From contig CALYLW010000016.1 of NCBI GenBank assembly GCA_944989445.1, positions 4,657,765 to 4,721,764 of the forward strand: a stretch of DNA of 64,000 nucleotides, read 5' to 3'. Each line of letters opens with the position of its first letter. Position 1 is the first letter of the stretch. This DNA comes from Ampullaceana balthica. Lineage: Eukaryota > Mollusca > Gastropoda > Lymnaeidae. This document shows positions 26,101 to 35,552 of this stretch, piece after piece. The notes under the pieces were generated by a model. That model did not search any database. It saw only the letters and a program-made list of their open reading frames with translations, and had not been told where the DNA came from. Position numbers and translations under genes: made by a program.

Positions 26101-29100
26101 TGCCCTAGTATGAAACACGTGGTTTGTCATGTGAACTGTAAGCGTGCGTGGTCGTGGACTGGGAGGGCAGCTGAACAGATATAGACGGTTCAAGAGGCAA
26201 CCGAGGTGGATGGTACAGTTGATTGCAGTGGATTGTACAGCTGATTGCAGTGGATTGTATAGATCAGTGGTTCCCAAACTTTTTTGACCCACGGACCCCT
26301 TTTATAGTCAAAACTTTATAAATGCATAGTACAAAAATTACAAAAGCAACATTTTGATGAAGAAGTACAGCATTTATTCAAATTATCACTTTTGTTTAAA
26401 ATAAATTTGAAAACAATTTATAACTTGGATTAACGTGATGAGACTTTATGAGTGTATTTATGACCGACACAATGTTTGCGTGTAGGAACCGCAAATGCTC
26501 ACGATCACCAATTTCTAGTCGTTTCTTGTTGTTGTTGTTGGTTGTTGTCTTTTATGATGAGGTTAATAACGCCACTGAATCTTTGTTCTACCAAATAGGA
26601 AGACATGAAAACAGTCAAAAAATTCTGTACAATAACCTATAATGCAGGACCTAAAATTGGGCTGTAAAATAACCGATAATGATATAAAATTGGGATCTGA
26701 CTTTGTAACCAGAATTTGTGGTATCCTAGTTCAAACATTGGTTTAAGTTCCTCATTTTTTATTTCAAGAAGCTGCTCCTGTATTAGTATAGATTCATCTG
26801 TGTTTCTGATCTGAGTTTGTCCATGCGCAAAAGGGTTCAAATGCCATTCGGAAATATCCAATAGTGACGAATGCCTACTCATATTCGGTTTGTCTTTGTT
26901 TTCCAGAAATTCGGACACTGAATCAAAAAGAGCATAAAATCGATTTAAATATGTACGTGTTGATAACCAGCGTACTTCTGTGTGAATAAGTAACCCATTA
27001 TAGTCTTCTTCATTTTCCAAACAACATTGAGCAAATAATATCTAGTTGAAGGCATTCTTTTTTTATTTTATTAACTGCTCTAATGTTGTGATCCATGCAA
27101 ACTTTCACTAAGATTTTTTTGTATAGCCAATGTCGATGAATGACTTAGTTTACTGAAAATACACTAGGTACAGCATGTTTTAAGTATGTCAGTGTGTCAG
27201 AAAGTCAAGAGTACTGCTTTAACTTCAAACAGCTTTTTTAATTCAGTAAATAACGTTTCACCTGTCTTATCTGTTTCCAAAAATTTAGCCATACTTCAAA
27301 TATTCATTAACACTGTATTGTCATCATTGTTTCTTCGGTTCACTCTGTGCTGGATTTACCTATTTGCTAAACAAGCTATGACTTAAGGCCCCTGCCTTCT
27401 TGGGGGCCCCCAGAATTCATATTTGTCGCTGATGTACATTATCTAGACTTCAAAAGAGCCTTAAATAGCTTAGGGACCCATCAAGTCTAAATTCAGCCTT
27501 GGACTCACTCATTCTCTTATCTGTTGTAACAAACCACTGTTAAGAATTATTAATGTTTACAATGGAATGCTACAGTAAAGCTCTATTGAAAACAATATTT
27601 GATGATAGGATGCAATTTAGATAAATATAACTCCCCGTCACAACGAAAAAATACACAACCTTGCAACCCTCGTAGATTCAAATTCAAGTTAAAAACTTGT
27701 ATTTTTCTACTTATAGTTATAAGCATTCAGCATTTCTTCTGCATCAAGCTTGACCTTTCAACAAACCAAGTATTTTGAGTGGTTATAGATGTGGGGGTTA
27801 CAGTAGTTGTACTACTATAGATGTGGGGGTTACAGTAGTTGTACTACTATAGATGTGGGGGTTACAGTAGTTGTACTACTTTGTTAAAGTGAAACATCAT
27901 TGTTTCCATAAATGATAGCACCTAAAGTGCTATTTAATTAGTAGAAGGGGCATTCACATAATATTTTATTTATATTATTTATTTTAATTTCCATAATAAT
28001 AAAAAAATTATCACAATTTTATTATTGACGTTGTTCAGGGACCCCCAAATACATTTTAATTTTCCACGGACCCCCTGAAGGGTACCAGGGACCCCTGGGG
28101 TCCGTACGGACCACTTTGGGAACCACTGGTATAGATTGATTAAAGACAGTTGTTAACCAGAACACAGTGTGTTAAAGTCGTGTTACTTGACCATAAGTTC
28201 TATTACAACTTACATAGATTGTAGGTCACGTAGATTGTAGATGGTAGGTCACGTAGATCACTTTGATAGATGATAGGGTACTTAGATAGATGGAGTTAAA
28301 ATAGATATACGGAATGTAGGTCACTTAGATGGTAGGTCACTTAGATTGATGGATGTTACATTTCTTAGATATACACAATGTAGGTCACTTAAATAGACGT
28401 GGAAAGACATGGGTGGAGTAATGTCAAGAAAAATATGTGTTTATTTTTCTGTATATGTCTTTTTTTCTCCCTTTAGAAATCTCTCTTTAAAAATCTTTTT
28501 GAACTTATTTTTATTGTTGTTCAAATTGGTTGAGGGAAATCTAGACAAAGACATATATTATTTGATGTTTTTATTACAACTGTCTCATGAAATCTAGACA
28601 AAGACATAATATTTGGTGTTTGTATTAGAACTGTCTCATGAAATCTAGACAAAGACATATATTATTTGGTGTTTGTATTACAACTGTCTCATGAAAATGT
28701 AAAAAAAAATTAATTGCTTGCCATGTATATGTTACTATATAAATTAATTGCTTGCCATGTATATGTTACTATATAAATTAATTGCTTGCCATGTATATGT
28801 TACTATATAAATTAATTGCTTGCCATGTATATGTTACTATATAAATTAATTGCTTGCCATGTATATGTTACTATATAAATTTTGCAAACCTGATTTTATT
28901 TTTCTGACAGATATTCAGGTCAAACCTTTTAGCTTGTCGCAAGGGGACATCACTGTCATTATAGTCGGTTCAGTGTTTGCTAGTTGTGCCCTATGCTGTG
29001 TCAGTGCTTGTCTAGGACGACTAAAAGTACAATGTTGTCCCAAGAAGGGTGAGTCAAAGTCCTGTGTGTGGTGTGCACGTCAATAAAGATTTGATGGGAC

Positions 29101-29568
29101 AGTTGTCAGGTTTAAGTCCTGTGTGTGGTGTGCACGTCAATAAAGATTTGATAGGACAGTTCACATGTCAAAGTATGAAAGTACTCACCAAGGAGGCAAG
29201 CCTTGAGAAGAAAGTTAAATACATTTCATATTTTACATGCGTCCACAAAATTGTTTTCAACTAGTTACTAGAGTAACTTCATTGGTGGTTGTACCAAATA
29301 AAACATTATTGTAATGAGAAGAAGACAGGTTTAGAGAGTAATAAAGGTTGAGGGAATGATGGAGGACGATAAAATCCATGAGTGAGAGACGGGTGTAGTG
29401 AAAGAGGGGATTATTACAAAAGTGAAGTTACATAAACAAGAGACAAGGAGTACATTTACATTGATAGTGAATGACGACTTATTTCTCTTTTCAACTTTAG
29501 AAGCTGTCATCGCAAAATCAGGAACTGTCCTCGCTAAATCAAAGTCTAAACTGGTGACCAAGAAATGA
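4918..29568 (+). CDS. 3' part of a membrane protein with lectin-fold and EGF-like modules
   Basis: Four exons join in frame with all introns in phase 1. Order: the C-terminal half of a discoidin/F5-8C or F-type-lectin-like galactose-binding fold (motif FRLDVYSETD, then IRIVLGN, ending KYIELCELEALG), a cysteine-rich EGF-like module (CSPPYYGLYCEGVCG with ten Cys in 44 residues), a transmembrane helix (ITVIIVGSVFASCALCC) and a Lys-rich cytoplasmic tail of about 35 residues ending LVTKK. Gastropod genomes encode many cell-surface proteins of this lectin-fold plus EGF plus TM type, some considered recognition receptors; that role is inference. The 5' exons (signal peptide, rest of the lectin fold) were not found in 1-4917 and probably lie upstream of the window. 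The first intron is about 19.7 kb and nearly all minisatellite. The gene is convergent with the DCC-like gene. Confidence 0.75.
5113..10546 (+). repeat. 40-bp minisatellite carrying the 5' splice site (left block)
   Basis: About 135 tandem copies of a 40-bp unit. Each has 25 exon-like bases (GTGTGTGAG...GGAG, 24 of them derived from the end of the 4918-5136 exon) followed by 15 intron-like bases GTAAGACAAGTACAG. The first copies after the real donor are closest to the exon (TTAGAGRCA). Later copies carry the recurring variants GAGGCTTTAGGAG, GAGACATTGGGAG and GAGACATTTGGAG. A 1320-bp (33-unit) higher-order period is visible: 6061-7440 recurs at 7381-8760. Confidence 0.97.
10547..11770 (+). 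mobile_element. Non-autonomous hAT-like transposon inside the minisatellite
   Basis: A 1224-bp insertion with terminal inverted repeats TAGGGGTCTACCGATAT / ATATCGGTAGACCCCTA. It is flanked by an exact 8-bp target duplication AAGACAAG (10539-10546 and 11771-11778) drawn from the 40-bp unit. An 8-bp duplication and TAGGG-type ends are typical of hAT elements. No transposase is recognisable. The right half is built of about 145-bp tandem copies, each ending in a copy of the terminal repeat (about 11302-11315, 11445-11459, 11586-11601, 11755-11770). Confidence 0.85.
11771..24714 (+). repeat. 40-bp minisatellite carrying the 5' splice site (right block)
   Basis: A continuation of the array for about 323 more copies. 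13840-15060 repeats the higher-order pattern of 8320-9530. From about 17600 on the copies are nearly uniform (GAGACATTTGGAG or GAGACATTAGGAG variants). Single-base length changes (39- or 41-bp units) occur near 17290, 17410, 19780, 20300, 21300, 21580, 21695, 22020, 22980, 23260 and 24420. The array runs into an assembly gap. Because 40 is not a multiple of 3, the minus strand reads as a 40-residue repeat (LSHTPVLVLPPNVSISHTC) without stops. This is not a gene. Confidence 0.97.
24715..24814. other. Assembly gap (100 N)
   Basis: Exactly 100 undetermined bases inside the minisatellite, most likely a placeholder gap. One last partial unit (GATAGAGGCTTTAGGAG/GTAAGAGA) follows at 24815-24838, so the true array is longer than shown. 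Confidence 0.95.
24886..25017 (+). CDS. Exon: cysteine-rich EGF-like module
   Basis: The acceptor CATCTTATCCCCAG precedes 24886 and the donor GGATG/GTAGGT follows 25017. It is phase 1 at both ends and joins the previous exon to give LEALG-DCSPPYYGLYC. Ten cysteines in 44 residues with C-x(6)-C, C-x(3)-C and C-x(4)-C spacings fit an EGF-like or laminin-EGF-type module. Confidence 0.82.
25011..25436 (+). repeat. About 20-bp minisatellite seeded on the exon donor
   Basis: Starting at the exon end GGATG/GTAGGTCACTTA, a 16-20-bp unit (GATGGTAGGTCACTTATATA) repeats about 20 times. Each copy retains GATG followed by the GTAGGT donor, with GTTAACTCA variants. The same repeat resumes at 28205-28385 beyond inserted transposons, showing that they landed in this array. 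Confidence 0.92.
25437..26046 (+). pseudogene. Ty3/gypsy pol 3' end (integrase C-terminus), decayed
   Basis: The translated segments include WQPAVVVSAATTPRSYIVKT, the chromo-less C-terminal integrase barrel typical of invertebrate Ty3/gypsy polyproteins, and RYGRQVRSPKRYP, a frequent gypsy terminal motif. The frame shifts near 25500 and is closed by a stop at about 25698. No gag, protease, RT or 5' LTR is present, so only the 3' end survives. It ends in a purine-rich tract (GAAGAGAGA) just before a possible LTR. Confidence 0.7.
26265..28128 (-). mobile_element. hAT transposon, 1864 bp, with 8-bp target duplication
   Basis: The terminal repeats CAGTGGTTCCCAAACTTT and AAAGTGGTTTGGG-like (right end TTTGGGAACCACTG) are flanked by exact 8-bp duplications GTATAGAT (26257-26264 and 28129-28136). 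CAGTGGTTCCCAA ends are characteristic of a widespread hAT group. A transposase remnant lies inside on the minus strand. A 32-bp repeat (about 27784-27880, three copies) sits in the interior. Confidence 0.9.
26637..27020 (-). pseudogene. hAT transposase remnant (ZBED5/SCAND3-like)
   Basis: A 127-residue open stretch contains HTEVRWLSTRTYLNRFYAL and, later, HLNPF followed by LLEIKNEELKPMFELG and FWLQ. This is the order seen in the catalytic-to-C-terminal region of ZBED5-like hAT transposases (EVRWLS block, then W/LNPF, then L-x-LK-x-x-F, FW). It lacks the BED finger, the first catalytic acidic residues and the dimerisation end, so it is a fragment. Confidence 0.75.
28205..28395 (+). repeat. Resumed GTAGGTCAC minisatellite
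   Basis: Degenerate copies of the unit seen at 25011-25436 (GATGGTAGGTCACTTAGAT) continue beyond the gypsy/hAT insertions, marking the other flank of the insertion site. Confidence 0.8.
28531..28694. repeat. About 55-bp tandem repeat, three copies
   Basis: ATCTAGACAAAGACATA followed by a TTTGGTGTTTGTATTA segment and ACTGTCTCATGAA repeats about three times with minor changes. Confidence 0.85.
28709..28880. repeat. 34-bp tandem repeat, five copies, next to an acceptor
   Basis: The unit TTAATTGCTTGCCATGTATA plus TGTTACTATATAA repeats five times and stops 30 bp upstream of the exon acceptor at 28910. The A/T-rich unit may have been amplified from the branch-point region. Confidence 0.9.
28911..29048 (+). 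CDS. Exon: transmembrane helix and start of tail
   Basis: The acceptor TTTTTCTGACAG precedes 28911 and the donor AAGG/GTGAGT follows 29048. It is phase 1 at both ends. The hydrophobic run ITVIIVGSVFASCALCCVSA is followed by RLKVQCCPKK, a positive-inside stop-transfer signal, so the lectin/EGF part faces outside. Confidence 0.83.
29049..29165. repeat. 64-bp duplication beginning at the exon donor
   Basis: AAAGTCCTGTGTGTGGTGTG through GACAGTT occurs twice, starting within ten bases of the donor at 29049. The second copy has GTTTAAGTCC where the first has GTGAGTCAAAGTCC, so any donor copy has decayed. Confidence 0.85.
29501..29568 (+). CDS. Last exon: cytoplasmic C-terminus
   Basis: The acceptor TTCAACTTTAG precedes 29501. 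The exon starts in phase 1 and encodes EAVIAKSGTVLAKSKSKL then VTKK and TGA (29566-29568). The tail is short and basic with no recognisable signalling motif. Confidence 0.78.
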
Positions 29569-30818
29569 TGGACCACACAAGAAGATCTAGTCGCACGTGG
29601 ACACAGTCAAAGACACAATGAATATACCTTTTTTTTACAACTCTACTGCCACCGGTCCATTATTGATACTGCCACCGGTCCATTATTGATACAGTCACAT
29701 TGTACTTAAAGCCATGTACTTGAACACTTTATTTAAATGATTGTGTGTCTTAACTAAAAATATTGTGAATCCTTGATCTAGTGTAGGTGAAACCAAATTC
29801 TTCTCACAGTTGCCCGGCCCGGGTGGCTTAGAAAATGACAAAACGTGGGCTGCATAACCGTTCTAGAAGAAAAACTAAGTTTATGTTTAGACTTGGTGCT
29901 AATCTGTCATCATTGATCAGTGAAGGCCAACTAAAAATATTCTATCAAAATAATTGAAAATAGTAAATTCTACGCACAAAGCAACATGGTTTGTCACGCA
30001 AGTTTGCTTATCTCATAGTCTAGCTGAAATATTTAAATTGTTTCAAAACGTCTTGTTTTATTTTGTATCAAGCATATATTTATTATTCAAGTACTGTCTG
30101 TGGGCCAGATGAAATGGCGTCACGTGTCGGATTGGGCCCACAGGCCGTAATTAGGTGACTCCTGATCTAGATTAATATTAACTATGACTTACATTTATGA
30201 CCGACATAATTCAATTGAACATTATTTAAGTTAATTTTGCATGGACTCTTTTGTTTTGTTTCTAAAATTGAAGTAAAGGAAATAAAAAAAGTTTACACTG
30301 TTTCAACTAATCTAGTTTTGTTTTTTTAATTATAAAAATCTCATATTATTTCAACATTTAGAAGGGAAAATACCACTACCCAGATTAAGCCATTAAAAAG
30401 AGGAAATAAGTAAAATGTAAAAAAATATTTTTTTAAAAAGGATACGCTTTTATTTACAGACTGAAACGCGCTGATCTCCCCTGCTCTTGATGTAAACACG
30501 GGAATTTGGTAAACGAGGGCTGGAGTGAAGCCGTGGAGGTCAACTCTAGCAGACGACTATACATTCTAAATAGTGATAAATATAGATAAACTAAAAATTG
30601 ATTCATTTAATTACGGTACATTCGATCGATCTGAAATTTTGATACAATCCATTGTCATCCAAGATCTATCTGTGGCAAAATTTTGAGATCTCTAGGACCA
30701 TCAGAAGTGGTTTAATTTTACGTTTCAAGATTTGAAGGAAGGATGGATGGATGGATACAACATACAAACAGTGTGACTTAAATAAAAGCGTGTAATAATA
30801 AAAACACAACTTTTAAAT
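29569..30818. other. Downstream region of the + gene, no further gene seen
   Basis: A 22-bp duplication (ACTGCCACCGGTCCATTATT) lies at 29646-29693. Poorly preserved GC-rich patches at 29811-29860 and 30095-30170 (GGCCCGGGTGGC, GGGCCCACAGGCC) look like old hAT ends, but no matching pair is clear. A possible poly(A) signal AATAAA occurs at 30281-30286. Otherwise AT-rich sequence. Confidence 0.4.
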
Positions 30819-31026
30819 TTAAATGTACAAAAATCGAATAATTTGTTCAGTTTGAGTACATCGAAGAGACAAGTGTTGATACTGGCTGGCCTTTACAAGT
30901 TGTCGTATAGCAGGCTGATAAAAGTGAGGACAATAGAGACACGGTTCTGCAGTGCAACCTTGAAAACACAATATAGATATATCAATATATGCTGTTGGCA
31001 CGAGCTTTAAATCTTTCTTGAAATCC

Positions 31027-31556
31027 TGTCTACTGTACAGCCATAAAGAAGCTATTAGCACTGATGTTTGGTCTACTGTACAGCCATAAAGAAGCTATTA
31101 GTATTAGCACTGATGTTTGGTCTACTGTACAGCCATAAAGAAGCTATTAGCACTGATGTTTGGTCTACTGTACAGCCATAAAGAAGCTATTAGCACTGAT
31201 GTTTGGTCTACTGTACAGCCATAAAGAAGCTATTAGCACTGATGTTTGGTCTACTGTACAGCCATAAAGAAGCTATTAGCACTGATGTTTGGTCTACTGT
31301 ACAGCCATAAAGAAGCTATTAGCACTGATGTTTGGTCTACTGTACAGCCATAAAGAAGCTATTAGCACTGATGTTTGGTCTACTGTACAGCCATAAAGAA
31401 GCTATTAGCACTGATGTTTGGTCTACTGTACAGCCATAAAGAAGCTATTAGCACTGATGTTTGGTCTACTGTACAGCCATAAAGAAGCTATTAGCACTGA
31501 TGTTTGGTCTACTGTACAGCCATAAAGAAGTTATTAGCACTGATGTTTGGTCCCTG
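31027..31556. repeat. 43-bp minisatellite, 12 copies
   Basis: TCTACTGTACAGCCATAAAG plus AAGCTATTAGCACTGATGTTTGG is repeated twelve times with near identity. One copy has a 6-bp duplication (TATTAG, about 31097). Confidence 0.95.
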
Positions 31557-31587
31557 CAGTCCACTATTTTAAGATAATTATTTATAT

Positions 31588-32290
31588 AAAACTAGACGCC
31601 CCGTGGCGTAGCATACACCGCAAACTGGCTCATGGAGACTACAAAGAAAATGGAGAAAGAACGGACACAAACTACAGCACGAAGAAATCAAAACAACGCG
31701 AGTGAACGTTGGTTGACTTCTATGAAGTCAGCTATAAAACGATAATCGGTTTAAAATCGGAGTTACATAATCTATAATCGGTTTTCCACAACAAAAAAAA
31801 ACAAACACGCAATTAACAACCCTAAATATGACTAACCCTCGATAGGGTCGGCCAATCACAGTTTATGTTTAAGGGATGGTAGTATTAAATGAGAGGCGGG
31901 TAACAACAACCTCAGTGTGCATGTCTTCACGTTTACTCGCTATTGTTTATTTACTTGGTGCTGTTTTTTTGTGTCTGTACTCTCACCCCCCCCCAACCAA
32001 CCGTTCTTTGCACTGTCTATGATGCTATGCCATAAAGGGGTAAAAGAACGGGCAGAAAGAGACATATTTAAAAAAAAATTAAATGTATTCGCTGGGGCTT
32101 GAACCCAGAACCTTCCCTGCATGAGGCGGACGTGATAACCAGTACACTACAAATCTCACGTTTTCTGTGAAGGAACAAAGCAAGTGAAACGCAAGGACCA
32201 TTGTTGGTCACACCTCCATTACCTTCGCTTGCCAAAGGTTAAATTTGTTTAGTTGACCCTAGCGAGGGTCATTCGTTATGCTTGTTTGCA
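31588..32290 (-). mobile_element. SINE-like dispersed repeat with tRNA-related segment (copy A)
   Basis: It begins CTAGACGCCCCGTGGCGTAG and ends near GAGGGTCATTCGTTATGCTT; a shorter copy lies at 34316-34640. Read on the minus strand, about 32085-32160 contains TACTGGTTATCACGTCCGCC and GGTTCAAGCCCC, which fit RNA polymerase III A and B boxes of a tRNA-derived head. The remaining 500 bp are unique to this family. Interrupted on the right by the element at 32291-34038; flank resumes at 34039. Confidence 0.6.
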
Positions 32291-34038
32291 CGGCACGGGT
32301 TCAAAATAGCGACTGTCAAAACAGCGATCGTCATAATAGCGACTTCAAAATAGCGACTGTCATAATAGCGACTTCAAAATAGCGACTGTATCAAAAGAGC
32401 GACTGTCATAACAGCGACTTCACCACAAAGCTATTCTTGTCTATCCGTTCACCTAACACAGTGGTTCAAATCTTTTTTGACACATAGACCCCTTTTCATT
32501 GTCTAAACTTACCCAAGGACCCCAAGTGAAAAAACTACATAAATGCATAGTAACAAATAAAAACTCCAAAAAAATAGCAACATTTTGATGAAGTATTTAT
32601 TGCAATTAAAAATTGAGTTTAAATAAAATTTAAAACAATTAACTTATGATATATATACACGCAATCATTCAAATACAAACAACCTTTCAATGTTACTGGT
32701 TATACTTATTTAATATGTTACTCTTGTAGGCGTTCTCTCAATACATAATCTTGTGCACAATAATCCACTGAAGAACTTGTTTCAATAAAACAACTTTAAT
32801 ATTTATACTTTGTACACAGAAATATAATTTGAGGTTATACAACGAGGAGTTCTCAAGCACACACATCACGTCCTTCCCTCACGGAAGTTATCCGACAACT
32901 CATCGCCCAACCTTCTCAGCCAATGGGAAGGCTCCTTTCTTCCCGCGTTTATTACTCACGTGACCTCTCCTTCATCTGATCACGCAATATAATCATGGTA
33001 CACTCGTGACATTCACATGTGACACAACTGCTCAGTAAAAATAAATTTTGAATCATGGTTACCCGGCCAGCTTTTTTTAACAATATTGACAGTCCCCTAG
33101 TCAAAACGTCCTGTGGTCGAACTGTCCGGGGGTTACATAATAACATGTTACGAAGGCTAGACTAAGTAACGACCACGGACCTCATGTGATGGAGAAGGTA
33201 AATAAAGGGATTGGGGCTGTGAGAATGTAGGTACCTTTATAAAGGACTATCTGACCACATTGCCTTGGGGTGGGGGTGGAGTTGGATAGGTTTGGAAGGA
33301 CTTGCTACCTCAGAGGAGTGGTGCATTTAACACAATCATGAATTCGCCCTTAATGTTGATTGGTTTTCAGTGTGTATACTTTTTAGTGTTAAATTAAATG
33401 TTGAAAAAATGTGTATTAACTATTTCATGCCGTTTTTAATAGATAATAATTTTTAAATAATATTAAACTATATATATATTTTTTTTTAAATTGGGAAAAA
33501 AAACAAATTTTCGAGGTAACAACGAAAAGGGTCAAAACATACCGGGGATCAAAGAGTATTGTAGTCGTACTGCATCTATGTTTGTTAATCTCTATCGAGC
33601 TTTCTGCAAAATATATTTGACTGAAGTAATAGCTGTTACAATTTTATTATTTTTTTACAGAATTTAAAAAAAAATGTGTCCCGAAAATGTGTATACACTC
33701 TTTACAACACCAACATTTATTTATACACACCACCAGTTGATCGTATTTAATTTTCTATAGTCCCTTCTGTACAAAAAACCTACATGGCTTATCATGTCTT
33801 ACTTTTCTTGATTTTATAAACTCCATTGTAGGCTAGGCACAGTAAGTTTTTCAAAAAGTTTTTCAAACATTGTCACAAACAAAAGAAAAAAGTCGCTATT
33901 TTGATACAGTCGCTGTTTTGATGCAGTCGCTATTATGACGGTCGCTGTTTTGACAGTCGCTGTTTTGATACAGTCGCTATTTTGAAGTCGCTATTATGAC
34001 GGTCGCTGTTTTGACAGTCGCTATTCTGCCCGGATGCC
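32291..34038. mobile_element. DNA element with iterated inverted termini and 8-bp duplication
   Basis: Both ends carry reverse-complementary arrays of AATAGCGACTGTCAAAACAG-type units (32310-32425 and 33893-34028), with outer ends CGGCACGGGTTC... and ...CCGGATGCC. The element is flanked by an exact 8-bp duplication TGTTTGCA (32283-32290 and 34039-34046). No transposase is recognised. The interior contains a truncated hAT end starting CAGTGGTTCAAATC at about 32459-32640 that resembles the left part of 26265-28128. Superfamily uncertain (hAT- or P-like by duplication length). Confidence 0.7.
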
Positions 34039-34277
34039 TGTTTGCACATACTTGCTTGCGTCGTGGTGTCTCGCATGGTCCCATGAAGAGAATTATGTAT
34101 ATAGTTTATTTCAGATTCATTTTTTTTCTTTCAATGAACCCTTTGAAAGGTGCCACAGCTTCTGCTTTCTGACTGTCAATCTTTAGATATTACAAAACTG
34201 GATTTGTTTGATAAATAAGTGAAATGTTTGGAGAGCTATTCAATACAAATAACAATGGAAAATTTGGTATCTCGTGT

Positions 34278-34930
34278 CCTGGTAAATAGAAATCTAAATT
34301 CTCCAAGCCATTTGTATATAGAACGAGATACGACCCGCGGCGTAGCATACACCAACAACAGCACGAAGTAATGGAAAAAAGAAGAAACAAACATTTTTAA
34401 AAATAAAAAAAATAAAATGTTTACGCTATGGCTTGAAATCAGGACTTTCCGCGTACAAGGCGGACGTGATAACCAACACACAACGAATCATATGTTATTC
34501 TGTGAAGGAACAACGCAAGAGAATGCAAGAAGCATCGTTGCCAACCCCCACCCTTTTTTTTCCTCCCACTACGCTTGCCAACTGTGATCGGTCGACCCCA
34601 TCGAGGGTCATTCGTCATGCTTACTTGCACATACTCGTTTAAGTGAATTATTTATATAGATTCTAAATTTCCCAGGCCCTGGTAAATAAAAATATATTTT
34701 CCCAAAACCCTTGAAAATATAAATCTAAAAACCCCAGACCCAGGTAAATAAGTATCTAAATTTCCCAGGCCCAGATAAATTGAATTCTCAACTTCCATGG
34801 CCCTGGTAAATACAAATCTTAATTTCGCAGGCCCTGGTCAACAGAAATCTTACTTTACCAGGTCCTGGTAAAAAAAATTACGAATTTTCATTGCCCTAGT
34901 AAAAAGAAATCTAAATTTCCCACGCAAAAG
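34278..34930. repeat. Degenerate about 37-bp tandem repeat split by SINE copy B
   Basis: Units of CCCTGGTAAATAGAAATC plus TAAATTTCCCAGG repeat about ten times with considerable divergence. The first unit (34278-34310) is separated from the rest (34655-34930) by the repeat at 34316-34640. Confidence 0.75.
34316..34645 (-). mobile_element. SINE-like dispersed repeat (copy B)
   Basis: It starts ACGACCCGCGGCGTAGCATA and ends GAGGGTCATTCGTCATGCTT, matching both ends of copy A but lacking most of its middle. The tRNA-like minus-strand segment (GGTTATCACGTCCGCCTTGT, then a decayed B box) lies at 34425-34490. Confidence 0.6.
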
Positions 34931-34934
34931 TAAA

Positions 34935-35552
34935 AAAATTAGGGCTTTTAACGATTAATTTAAATTTAATAGTTAATTTTTGAAAAATTAACGATTCACT
35001 AATCGTTAATTTTCGATTAAAACCAAAATTAAAATTTATGCCATAAGTAACTCTGATTAAAAGTTCTTGTTGAATATCTAAACAACACTGGAATGTCTCC
35101 TTTATATGTCATCTTTTAACTAACTACGCAAAAAGACAAGTGTGTTGACATTATTTGGTTCAAGTGATGAGCGGGTCTAATTGACAATATAACCAGCCGA
35201 GCTGAACAAACATTCACATGTAACTGAGCTAACAGGTATGCACAAAACGGTCTAGTCAAGGAATGACCTTAACGGATATCGGTGTTCATTACGTTTCCAC
35301 CATTGTAAAGTTAATGGATTCAGGAACTTTCATCTCCATTGTTTAACGCAGTAATTCACCAGAAGAGCTGTCGTCATTTTCTGCCTCTGAGTAAGACTCC
35401 ATTACTACAATTATCTTAATACGCTTTTCATTTGGTTTGATAAGTAGGCGAAGTGTTAGAACAATGGTTGTAAAACTTTATCAACATTTTGAACATTCCC
35501 GTTAGTCAGTAGTTTACAACAAAAATGTTCGTATAATCGTGAGGAAATTTAT
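34935..35552. other. AT-rich region, possible transposon end
   Basis: A palindromic TTAACGATTAAT / ATTAATCGTTAA cluster at 34945-35015 resembles a hAT-type terminus (TTAGGGCTTTTAACGATT). No partner end or coding content was found. Confidence 0.35.

Larger units (their letters stand above)
26047..28214 (+). mobile_element. Possible gypsy 3' LTR, split by a hAT element
   Basis: Directly after the purine tract, TGTGAGAGACGTG begins a segment ending ...TTACAACTTACA at about 28214, after which the host minisatellite resumes. Removing the hAT insertion leaves about 296 bp with 5'-TG...CA-3' ends, a plausible solo-like 3' LTR. No second LTR is available for comparison. Confidence 0.4.

Noticed and set aside
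32085..32160. Minus-strand tRNA gene
   Set aside because: A- and B-box-like sequences are present, but the cloverleaf is not convincing and the segment recurs at 34425-34490 within the same dispersed repeat, so it is better read as a SINE head.
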